From: Halorientalis sp.
Lineage (GTDB): Archaea; Halobacteriota; Halobacteria; Halobacteriales; Haloarculaceae
Direction: 5' to 3'
Length of the DNA stretch: 64,000 nucleotides
Assembly: GCF_028275115.1 (NCBI RefSeq)
Contig: NZ_JAQCNH010000019.1
Coordinates: 1 to 64,000 of the forward strand
Below are positions 25,467-32,736 of the stretch, piece by piece. A program made the translations under genes and the position numbers. A model generated the notes under the pieces. The model was given only the letters and a program-made list of their open reading frames with translations. It searched no databases and had not been told where the DNA came from. Every line of letters starts with the position of its first letter. The first letter of the stretch is position 1.

Positions 25467-26198
25467 TTAGAACAGGAACCGCTTGTCCAAGTCGCTGGCG
25501 ACGTCCGTCATCGTCAGGGCGGCGTCGGAGTACTGGAGAATTTTCTGCATGTCGCCGTCTAGCTCCAGTTTCCCGGACATGATCGCCTCGACGACGTCCA
25601 GGTCGCCGCTGACCAGGTCGACCCACTGGTCGAAGTCGCCGGTCAGGACGAACCCGTGGTCGCGCTCGTCGAGACTGTCCATCGTGGTCGTGTTGTAACA
25701 GCCCCCGTCTTCCAGACCGATCCAGGCGTAGACCGTCCCGTCGTCGGTGACGTTCTGCTCGAGTTCGTCGAGCAGGTCGTCCATGATGTCCGGCATGACG
25801 CGGCGGAGGCCGGGCCAGACCTTCTCGGGCGCTTCGGAGATCTTCGTCTCCAGCAGTTCCTGAGCGGCCCGCTCGGGGAGCGGCCCGTCGCGAGCCTCGA
25901 TCCCGTCGGCGACGTCCTCGGGCGCGTCTTCGAGGACTGTCTCGAGCGTGTTCTCCGGCAGCTGCGTGATCCCCTCTTCGAGGGCCCCCCAGACCTCCTC
26001 GGGAAGGTCGCCGACCGTCCGTTCCTCGATCGGAAGATTCAGCATCTCGAAAACGAAGTCACCGTTCCAGCCGACGCCCCAGCCTCCACCCGTGTCTTCG
26101 AGCTCTTGGCTGTCGTCGAGCGCGTGCTGGTACCTGGTAAGCCATGCCGTGGTCGGAAAGTAATCGTCGAGTTCGAACTGTTGTTCCTGTGTACTCAT
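25467..26198 (-). CDS. second SCP2-like protein
   Basis: 243 aa, acidic. The last ~70 residues are SCP2-like: GFVLTGDFDQWVDLVSGDLD then VVEAIMSGKLELDGDMQKIL and QYSDAALTMTDVASDL, matching the family's helix and the G-KL-x-G-D strand before the C-terminal helix. The N half has an unusual Gly/Trp patch (DTGGGWGVGWNGDFVFEMLN) and long acidic helices. A likely Shine-Dalgarno (GGTGAT, about 26206-26211) precedes ATG 26198, so this mRNA has a leader. Two AT-rich TATA candidates lie at 26271-26280 and 26303-26313. Confidence 0.65.
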   Translation of the reverse strand: MSTQEQQFELDDYFPTTAWLTRYQHALDDSQELEDTGGGWGVGWNGDFVFEMLNLPIEERTVGDLPEEVWGALEEGITQLPENTLETVLEDAPEDVADGIEARDGPLPERAAQELLETKISEAPEKVWPGLRRVMPDIMDDLLDELEQNVTDDGTVYAWIGLEDGGCYNTTTMDSLDERDHGFVLTGDFDQWVDLVSGDLDVVEAIMSGKLELDGDMQKILQYSDAALTMTDVASDLDKRFLF

Positions 26199-26203
26199 AG
26201 GTA

Positions 26204-26212
26204 TCACCCCGT
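26204..26212 (-). promoter_or_regulatory. Shine-Dalgarno site of the 243-aa SCP2-like gene
   Basis: On the minus strand GGGGTGATACCT precedes ATG 26198. GGTGAT is complementary to the 3' end of archaeal 16S rRNA. This decides the start codon and marks a leadered mRNA. Confidence 0.5.
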
Positions 26213-26406
26213 TGCGCGGGAACGTCCCCCAGCCGTGCCCGCCAACGGATCCACCCGAATGAACATCGGAGATTAATAAATTAGTTACCCCGTCAATGTG
26301 AGGTTATTTAAACACGATTCGATGTCGAAAGTTCGGGTTATTAAGTAGACCGTCGACGCATACCCGACACTCGGTAAAAAAGTGAGAACCGACCGCATCG
26401 ACCGGC

Positions 26407-26775
26407 TCAGAGGATATCCATGTCGCCGCCGAACATATCGCTCTGAGTGTCGGTCTCGATGGTGCAGTCCGACTCGGGATAGGCGATACAGAGGAGTGCG
26501 AACCCGTCGTCTCTCTGCATCGGGTCCAGCGCCGCACCCTCGCTCTGGTCGACCTCTCCGTCCCCGACGGTTCCGACACACGAGGTACACTGTCCTTTCC
26601 GGCAGGAGTAAGGCAGGTTCAGTCCCACCTCCTCGGCCGCGTCGAGGATGTACTCGTCCTCGTCCACGGAAAACGAGACTTCCTCGCCCTCGTGGTCGAG
26701 GGTCACCTCGTGGGTCCCGCCGTCGGCCACGGCCTCCTCGCTCGCCTCGTCCTGCCTGTCTGCCCGTCCGCTCAT
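26407..26775 (-). CDS. plant-type [2Fe-2S] ferredoxin
   Basis: 122 aa. The cluster motif is LPYSCRKGQCTSCVG (C-x4-C-x2-C) with the fourth Cys later in FALLCIAYPESDC, the spacing of plant/halobacterial ferredoxins. An acidic N-terminal extension of about 25 residues precedes the fold. It carries single electrons in the cytoplasm. Its start overlaps the stop of the 86-aa gene (ATGA) and lies downstream of the R2lox gene in the same unit, so it is the obvious electron donor for the di-metal protein. It is not the abundant halobacterial ferredoxin with the long acidic insertion, as far as I can see. Confidence 0.92.
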   Translation of the reverse strand: MSGRADRQDEASEEAVADGGTHEVTLDHEGEEVSFSVDEDEYILDAAEEVGLNLPYSCRKGQCTSCVGTVGDGEVDQSEGAALDPMQRDDGFALLCIAYPESDCTIETDTQSDMFGGDMDIL

Positions 26776-27032
26776 AGCTCCTGACGAAGCTTGAACATCT
26801 CTAAGGCTTCCAGACGCGGGTCGTTGTCGGTGTCTTCGTTGTCGGCCGCTGCTGCGCCGGCCACACCTTCGTTGTTGGCTCGGCCTGTGCCCGAGTCGAG
26901 GATGTAGGCTACCTCCTCTTCGACCTTCTCGGGAGTCATCCCGAGGTCATCCGCGGCCTCGTCGACCGCCTCTTGAATCCGCTCGTCGTCCGCAGTGAAC
27001 TCCGCGCCCTCGATGTCGGTGAGTTCCGTCAT
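26772..27032 (-). CDS. 86-aa acidic protein between R2lox and ferredoxin
   Basis: 86 aa. A predicted helix-turn-helix bundle (ADDERIQEAVDEAADDLGMT, PEKVEEEVAYILDSGTG) is followed by an Asn/Ala/Asp-rich linker and a C-terminal helix (DPRLEALEMFKLRQEL). No family is recognised. It begins 3 bases after the R2lox stop and overlaps the ferredoxin start by 4 bases, so the three are made from one mRNA in near-equal amounts. A small partner or assembly factor for the oxidase is plausible inference. Confidence 0.75.
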   Translation of the reverse strand: MTELTDIEGAEFTADDERIQEAVDEAADDLGMTPEKVEEEVAYILDSGTGRANNEGVAGAAAADNEDTDNDPRLEALEMFKLRQEL

Positions 27033-27034
27033 CG

Positions 27035-28066
27035 TCAGTCACCGGCCATCTTCTGTGAGTAGATGTGGTCGTACCTGTCGATCACGTCGTCGTAGTCGCT
27101 GCCCTGTGCGTTCTCCATGGCGTCCGCAGAGGCCTGCATGAACTCCGTGGCGCTCCCAGCATCCAGGTCGAGCGTGTCGAACATCATGTCGCCGGCCAGC
27201 CGCGCGCCCCGGTTGACGAGCTCGCTGAAGTCGACATCCAGCGGGTCGTTGATGTCCGCGGTGATGAAGTATGCAGTGTCGGTAATGTATCCGATATCTT
27301 CGATAGCCTGCTCCCAGATGGCGTTTTCGACGCCCTGGTAGTCCGGGAGCCCCTCGCGTTCCTTCTCGATCAGCTCCTGCAGGAGCTCCAGCCCGAAGGT
27401 AATGTGCCGCCCCTCGTCGGTGCTGATGAACTGGAAGCCCTTGTTGAGCAGTTTCAGCGGTGCTTCCTGCATCATCCGGTTCTTGGCGAAGTATCCACCA
27501 CGGGCGAGGATTCCCTCGACACCGATATGGTAGTTTGTCGCGGCACGGGCGATGTCCGCGGGGTCACCGCCGTGGGCCGCCTGCGCCTGGAGGGTGCCCT
27601 GCCGCTCGAACATCTCACCGGCACCACAGGCCTCCGTCCGGGGAATCTGAATTCCCCCGCGACGGCTGTCGAGTTCGTACTGGGGGAACTTGTCGCTCAT
27701 CACGTTGGTGAGGTACAGGTCAAAAAACTGCGTGTGCTTCGCCTCCTCCAGTCCGAGCGCCGAGGCCATCATCTCTTTTTCCATGGACCGATCGAAGTAC
27801 GGCGAGGACACCGTCTTCATGATCCGGCGCGCGTCCGCTGCGACGGCCTGTTCGCCGTCGATAAAGTACGAAATGAGTCGCGCCCACTGCTCCTTTTCGT
27901 TGTCGTTCAGTCCTCCCCAGACCTCACGGTCGTCCTCGAAACCAACTTTCCGAACTAGCTTTTCCGCGTCCCACGTCCCCAGTTCGACCGACTTCTGGTA
28001 GAGTTCGTAGTACTGACTGTCGGTGTCGACTCGCCCCGCCTTGATCTGATCAGTGCTGGCGTCCAT
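27035..28066 (-). CDS. R2-like ligand-binding oxidase (R2lox family)
   Basis: 343 aa, ferritin-like di-metal carboxylate protein of the ribonucleotide reductase R2 superfamily. Ligands read in order: Glu72 (IDGEQAVAADARR), Glu108 and His111 (GLEEAKHTQFF), Glu184 (NYHIGVEGIL), Glu218 and His221 (STDEGRHITFG). Val75 lies three after the first ligand and Tyr179 five before the fourth. These are the spacings of the Val-Tyr ether crosslink pair in R2lox, where a Mn/Fe centre activates oxygen. No radical Tyr context of a class Ia R2 is seen. ATG 28066 is chosen; a TATTTGTAT element lies about 31-39 bases upstream. Confidence 0.88.
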   Translation of the reverse strand: MDASTDQIKAGRVDTDSQYYELYQKSVELGTWDAEKLVRKVGFEDDREVWGGLNDNEKEQWARLISYFIDGEQAVAADARRIMKTVSSPYFDRSMEKEMMASALGLEEAKHTQFFDLYLTNVMSDKFPQYELDSRRGGIQIPRTEACGAGEMFERQGTLQAQAAHGGDPADIARAATNYHIGVEGILARGGYFAKNRMMQEAPLKLLNKGFQFISTDEGRHITFGLELLQELIEKEREGLPDYQGVENAIWEQAIEDIGYITDTAYFITADINDPLDVDFSELVNRGARLAGDMMFDTLDLDAGSATEFMQASADAMENAQGSDYDDVIDRYDHIYSQKMAGD

Positions 28067-28096
28067 ACCCACGCTACAGTACACCACACTGGCTGA

Positions 28097-28105
28097 TACA
28101 AATAC
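28097..28105 (-). promoter_or_regulatory. promoter element of the R2lox operon
   Basis: Minus-strand TATTTGTAT, 31-39 bases before ATG 28066, in the divergent region shared with the Bat-type regulator gene. It predicts a very short leader. Confidence 0.4.
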
Positions 28106-28332
28106 CCCCAGTGATATGAGGACCTTTTTATCGACACCGTCGATTCCGGAATTAGCCGTCGGACAACGGATACGACCGGGCACGCACCAACGCCGGGGGT
28201 ATCCGCTCCGACTGGCGACCCACGTTTGTCATCATCAAAAGAGACGTTTAGCCTCTGTGACTCCCGTTACCGGGCCGCTCACCTCACATGACTGCCGAAC
28301 ACCTTTTGTTCCCTTGGCTAGAAGTGGGTGAT

Positions 28333-28989
28333 ATGCGGGAGTTCAATATCGTCCTTCAAGCGGAGGACGGCACGTACAATCCGCTTGACGAGGCTATCGT
28401 CGAGCATCCGGAGCTGACCCGCGAGGCCGCGCTTCACTTCGACCTGATGTCCGATGGGACGAGTGTCTTGTTGTACCACCTCACCGGTGACGCCGACGAA
28501 CTCGAAGCCATTCTGGACGACGAGGAGAGCGCACTCTCCTACGACGTGTTCGAGGTCGACGGCGACGGCGTGCGTGCTCACGTTCGCTTCGCGGCTAACA
28601 CGACTCTCTCGGCGATGATCCAGTTGATGGACGAGTACGACCTCATTATCGACCCGCCGGTCGACATCGACGAGGACGGGGGCCTACACATGTCGGTCGC
28701 GGGTGACTTCAAGCACATTCGCGAGGCTGCCCGGATGCGCCCTGGCAACTTAGATATCCAACTTCAAGAGGACGACTCCGGCCCCGTCGACCGCGTCGAC
28801 GTCACGTCACTGCTGACCGCGCGCCAGCACGAGGTGCTGGCGGTCGCTCTGTCGAAAGGCTACTACGAGATTCCGCGTCAGGCGACCAACGAGGATATTG
28901 CCGGGAAACTCGACTGTTCGACCAGCACCGTCGGCGAACACCTCCGGAAGATCGAGTCTCGAATCATCTCTCAGGTCGGTCCGGACTGA
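28333..28989 (+). CDS. Bat-type regulator divergent from the R2lox operon
   Basis: 218 aa. The N domain (residues ~1-150) is the Bat-type sensor region. The C domain is HTH_10: LTARQHEVLAVALSKGYYEI then PRQATNEDIAGKLDCSTSTV and the recognition helix GEHLRKIESRI. It is transcribed away from R2lox across a 266-base region, the layout expected for a local regulator. ATG 28333 (MREFNIVLQ) is chosen over 28288 because CCTTTTG at 28302-28308 gives leaderless spacing and family members start MREF-like. It could alternatively regulate unlinked genes. Confidence 0.88.
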   Translation: MREFNIVLQAEDGTYNPLDEAIVEHPELTREAALHFDLMSDGTSVLLYHLTGDADELEAILDDEESALSYDVFEVDGDGVRAHVRFAANTTLSAMIQLMDEYDLIIDPPVDIDEDGGLHMSVAGDFKHIREAARMRPGNLDIQLQEDDSGPVDRVDVTSLLTARQHEVLAVALSKGYYEIPRQATNEDIAGKLDCSTSTVGEHLRKIESRIISQVGPD

Positions 28990-29042
28990 CGGAGACGGCC
29001 GAGTCCGACAGTCTAAAGCGCGCCGCTCCGTTCGGTCGCGGT

Positions 29043-31484
29043 ATGGAGTTCCACGACGCGGCGAACTTCCTCTTCGACCTGCGCCGATATCCGCCTCGGA
29101 CGGGCACGGCGGCGACGCGGGACTTTCTGTCACATCTCGACGACCCGCAGGAATCCGTCCGGGCCATCCAGATCGCCGGCTCGAACGGGAAGGGTAGCAC
29201 CGCGCGGATGACCGAACGCGTTCTCCGTGAAGCGGGTCTCGACGTCGGTCTCTACACCTCTCCGCACCTCGACGACGTACGCGAACGCGTCCGCATCAAC
29301 GGCCACAAGCTCACCGAGGGCGCCCTCGTCGAGTTCGTCGAGACGACCAAGCCGTACATCACCGACAGCGCGGCCGACGGGGACGCCCCCACCTTCTTCG
29401 AGACCCTCACAGTGATGGCGCTGTGGGCCTTCCGCCGTGCCGAAGTCGACGTCGCTGTCCTCGAAGTCGGCATCGGCGGCCGCTACGACGCCACCAGCGC
29501 CGTCGACCCCGTCGCCAGCGCCGTCACGACCGTCACCATCGAACACACCGACCTGCTGGGCGACACCGTCGCCGAAATCGCCCGCGACAAGGCCCACGTC
29601 GCTCCCGACGACGCGCCCCTCGTCACTGGCGCGACCGGCGATGCCCGCGAGGCCGCCGCCGAGGTCGCCGGTGACCTCCTCACTGTCGGCCCCGATACCG
29701 ACGACGACTGTACCGTCGCCTACGCGGGCCGCGACGGGCTGGAGGCGGCGATCTCTATCGATAGCGACGGCCGGCGAGTCGATACGAAACTCCCGCTGCT
29801 CGGTGAACACCAGGCCCGAAACGCCGGTGTCGCGGCCGTGCTGGCCCGACAGGCCGCGGACGTGAACGGTGACGACCTCGCACGGGGCCTGCGTAACGCA
29901 CACTGGCCCGGTCGGTTCGAGGTGATGAGCCGAGAGCCGCTGATCGTGCTGGACGGCGCCCACAACCCCGGTGGCTGTGACGCACTCGCCGGGACGCTCG
30001 CGTCGTTCGAGTACGAGGAGTTGCACGTCGTGGTCGGTGCGATGAGCGACAAGGACCACCGCGGAATCGCGGCGGCGCTGCCCGAGGCCGACTACGTCGT
30101 CGCCTGCGAACCGGACCTCGGACGCGCCGAGGACGACGACGTGCTCGCACGTGCGTTCGAGGCCGAGGGTGACGCGACGGTCGAGACCCGGAGCGACGTG
30201 GCCGGCGCGTTCGAGACGGCCCGCGAGACCGCCGGTCCCGACGACTGCGTCCTGGTGACTGGCTCGCTGTACTGCGTCGCGGAAGCCCGAACGGGTTGGA
30301 CTCGGCCGACCGTCCCCAAGCGTGTCGACTCGATCGCTGGAGCGCGTGAAACGCTCGCGGACGCCCACGTTACCGACGCGGGTGTCTGGCGGATGGGCGG
30401 CAAAGGAGTCCACCGTGTTCTGCGAACCCGCGTTCAACCTCGACAGGCCCAGTACCTCAAAGAGGAGATGCTCTCGTTGGGCGGGGAGTGTAGCGTCTCC
30501 GGGCTGGCCGACCAGGACCGCGAGAACGTTGAGGCGGTCCTGATGGGGACGCTGGCACAGTTCAAGCGCCTCGCCGGAAAGCTCGACGGCCAGCCCTACG
30601 GGCTCTCGCCGCTTTCGGACGACATCCGGGCGGCACTGGAGATCGAGGGCCACGGTCCGGACGACCGGGGGTATCCGTGGGACGACGGTACCGCGGTTAT
30701 GGGCATTCTGAACGTCACGCCAGACAGCTTCCACGACGGTGGCGAGTACGACGCCCTCGGCGCGGCCGTCGCCCGTGCCGAGGAGATGGTCGACCACGGC
30801 GTCGACATCGTCGACGTGGGCGGCGAGTCGACCCGACCTGGTGCGGACCCGGTTCCCGCCGACGAGGAAATCGACCGCGTTGTTCCGGTTATCGAGCAGA
30901 TCAGCGACCTCGACACCACGGTCGCCGTCGACACGCGCAAGGCGGCCGTCGCCAGGGCGGCCCTCGATGCGGGTGCGGACATCCTCAACGACGTCTCCGG
31001 ACTCGAAGACCCGGAGATGCGACTGGTCGCGGCCGACCACGACGTGCCCGTCGTCGTGATGCACAGTGAGGAGACACCGGTCGATCCCGACACCGAGCGC
31101 GAGTACGACGACGTGGTCACGGACGTCCTGGAGGAGGTGACCGAACGCATTCTTCTGGCCGAGAAGGCCGGTCTGGACCGCGAACAGATCATCGTCGACC
31201 CCGGACTGGGCTTCGGCAAGTCCCCCACCGAGGACTTCGAGCTGCTCGGCCGGGTCGACGAGTTCCAGGCGCTGGGATGCCCGGTTCTGGTCGGTCACTC
31301 CCACAAGTCGATGTTCGGTTGTATCGACCGCGGCCCCGACGAGCGACTGGCGGCGACCGTCGCGGCGACGACCATCGCCGCCGAGCGCGGAGCCGACATC
31401 GTCCGGGTCCACGACGTCGAGGAAAACGTCGCTGCCGTCCGGGCCGTCGACGCCGCGAACGATCCGACCGCTACCGACGAGTAA
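29043..31484 (+). CDS. folCP: FolC-FolP fusion: folylpolyglutamate/dihydrofolate synthase and dihydropteroate synthase
   Basis: 813 aa bifunctional folate enzyme. The FolC half (~1-420) has the P-loop IAGSNGKGSTARMTERVL, YTSPHLDDVRERVRINGHKL and LDGAHNPGGCDALAGTL. A linker of about 100 residues follows (WRMGGKGVHRVLRTRVQPRQ). The FolP half (~540-813) has MGILNVTPDSFHDGGEYDAL, IVDVGGESTRPGADPV, ILNDVSGLEDPEM, IIVDPGLGFGKSPTEDFELL and VLVGHSHKSMFG. It makes dihydropteroate and then adds glutamate. The order FolC then FolP is the known haloarchaeal fusion. Start ATG 29043; a C-terminal acidic tail ends it. Confidence 0.95.
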   Translation: MEFHDAANFLFDLRRYPPRTGTAATRDFLSHLDDPQESVRAIQIAGSNGKGSTARMTERVLREAGLDVGLYTSPHLDDVRERVRINGHKLTEGALVEFVETTKPYITDSAADGDAPTFFETLTVMALWAFRRAEVDVAVLEVGIGGRYDATSAVDPVASAVTTVTIEHTDLLGDTVAEIARDKAHVAPDDAPLVTGATGDAREAAAEVAGDLLTVGPDTDDDCTVAYAGRDGLEAAISIDSDGRRVDTKLPLLGEHQARNAGVAAVLARQAADVNGDDLARGLRNAHWPGRFEVMSREPLIVLDGAHNPGGCDALAGTLASFEYEELHVVVGAMSDKDHRGIAAALPEADYVVACEPDLGRAEDDDVLARAFEAEGDATVETRSDVAGAFETARETAGPDDCVLVTGSLYCVAEARTGWTRPTVPKRVDSIAGARETLADAHVTDAGVWRMGGKGVHRVLRTRVQPRQAQYLKEEMLSLGGECSVSGLADQDRENVEAVLMGTLAQFKRLAGKLDGQPYGLSPLSDDIRAALEIEGHGPDDRGYPWDDGTAVMGILNVTPDSFHDGGEYDALGAAVARAEEMVDHGVDIVDVGGESTRPGADPVPADEEIDRVVPVIEQISDLDTTVAVDTRKAAVARAALDAGADILNDVSGLEDPEMRLVAADHDVPVVVMHSEETPVDPDTEREYDDVVTDVLEEVTERILLAEKAGLDREQIIVDPGLGFGKSPTEDFELLGRVDEFQALGCPVLVGHSHKSMFGCIDRGPDERLAATVAATTIAAERGADIVRVHDVEENVAAVRAVDAANDPTATDE

Positions 31485-31490
31485 GCCGCC

Positions 31491-32549
31491 TCAAAACAGC
31501 CCCTGTTCCTCGCGCAGGTCTCGGTAGCAGTCGAGGTACCGGTCAAGCACGTCTTCGTGGTCGTACCGGTCCAGACTAGGGTCCCGGTCCAGTCGTTCCA
31601 TGCCGGCGGCCTCGCGGATTGCCTCCGTGAGTTCCTCGTCGTCGGTAACCCGGAAACTCCGTGGGTAGGTTTCGATGAGTTCGTGAGCGCTGGATTCGGC
31701 CTGGTACTCGACGATTCCGATACAGCCACAGGCGAGCGCCCAGAGCAACTCCGTGGCGAAGTTCTCCCTGAAGGCGGTGTGTACGAAGGTGTGAGCCCCC
31801 CGATAGATCGAGAGTCGCTCCGCTCGGTCGAGGTCGCCGGCGAACGTGATCCGGTCGTCGATACGGAGGTCTGCTGCCGCCGACTCGACCGCCTCGCGAC
31901 GCGGACCGTCGCCGATAATCGTCGCCGACCAGTCCCGCCGACGCAACTCCGCCAGAGCGAGCAACAGCGTCTGGACGTTCGCGTCCGCGTCCAGGCCGCG
32001 GGCGTAAACGATATCGGCGTCCTCGTCCGGTTCCACGCCGTCGATCAGCGACGCGTCGATACTCTCGGGAATGACACGGGTGTTCTCGCTCGTTGCGCCG
32101 TGTTCGCGGACGTGGGTCCGGACCAGTTCCGACGGCGTGACGACCGTGTCTGGCATCTTCGCGGCGTATCTCGTCACCCGCGAGTCAGGCAGGCTCTCGT
32201 CACCGAACCACTCGACGACGAGCGGCGCGCGAGCAGGAACGGCCGCGAACTTCGCGGCGGCGACGACGGCTGGCGGTTCGGGTGTCGCGTGGATTACGTC
32301 CGGGCGGTCCAGCGCCACCACCCAGGGGATTCGAGTGAGGAAGGCGGCTTTCGACTCGGAGACGGTGACTCCGCGGTACGTGATTCCTTCGTGTTCGATG
32401 GTTTCGGGGTAGTCCGGCCACCACTGGGCGCAGTAGACGATCACGTCGTGACCGCGAGCGTCGAGGTTCGTCGCGATGCGGTGGAGGCGTTCCCGTCCGT
32501 CCGTGAACTCGTGAAACACCGTCCGCTCCGACACGATAGCGACCCGCAT
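31491..32549 (-). CDS. GT4-type glycosyltransferase
   Basis: 352 aa, two Rossmann-like halves. The N half begins MRVAIVSERTVFHEFTDGRE and RLHRIATNLDARGHDVIVYC. The C half has the nucleotide-sugar site: IVYARGLDADANVQTLLLAL, ATIIGDGPRREAVESAAADL and the ENFATELLWALACGCIGIVE segment. The last is an E-x4-E-like motif of retaining GT4 enzymes. It transfers a sugar from a nucleotide donor, probably to a lipid or S-layer glycan precursor at the cytoplasmic face. It is convergent with folCP (6 bases apart). ATG 32549 is the start. Confidence 0.88.
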   Translation of the reverse strand: MRVAIVSERTVFHEFTDGRERLHRIATNLDARGHDVIVYCAQWWPDYPETIEHEGITYRGVTVSESKAAFLTRIPWVVALDRPDVIHATPEPPAVVAAAKFAAVPARAPLVVEWFGDESLPDSRVTRYAAKMPDTVVTPSELVRTHVREHGATSENTRVIPESIDASLIDGVEPDEDADIVYARGLDADANVQTLLLALAELRRRDWSATIIGDGPRREAVESAAADLRIDDRITFAGDLDRAERLSIYRGAHTFVHTAFRENFATELLWALACGCIGIVEYQAESSAHELIETYPRSFRVTDDEELTEAIREAAGMERLDRDPSLDRYDHEDVLDRYLDCYRDLREEQGLF

Positions 32550-32736
32550 ACCGGGGGGACACGGCGCCCGCTCAAAAATCCCGGTCTTTTGCCCGACGCG
32601 GCGGCGCTCGCGCGTTCGGAGACGCTCCCTTCGTCGCCGGCGCGTGGCGCCGGTTGCCTGAGGGATTCCCGAGCCCTCTCCGGTCGGGTCTCCCGGCCCG
32701 CACAAAACGTATACCGCGTCCGTCCGACCCACAGCC

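Noticed and set aside
27035-28066. Ribonucleotide reductase beta subunit
   Set aside because: The first metal ligand is Glu with Val three on, and Tyr lies five before the fourth ligand, as in R2lox; no large reductase subunit is nearby.
29130-31412. 760-codon open frame on the minus strand
   Set aside because: It lies wholly antisense to folCP, whose motifs are unmistakable. Long antisense frames are expected from the codon bias of GC-rich haloarchaeal genes.
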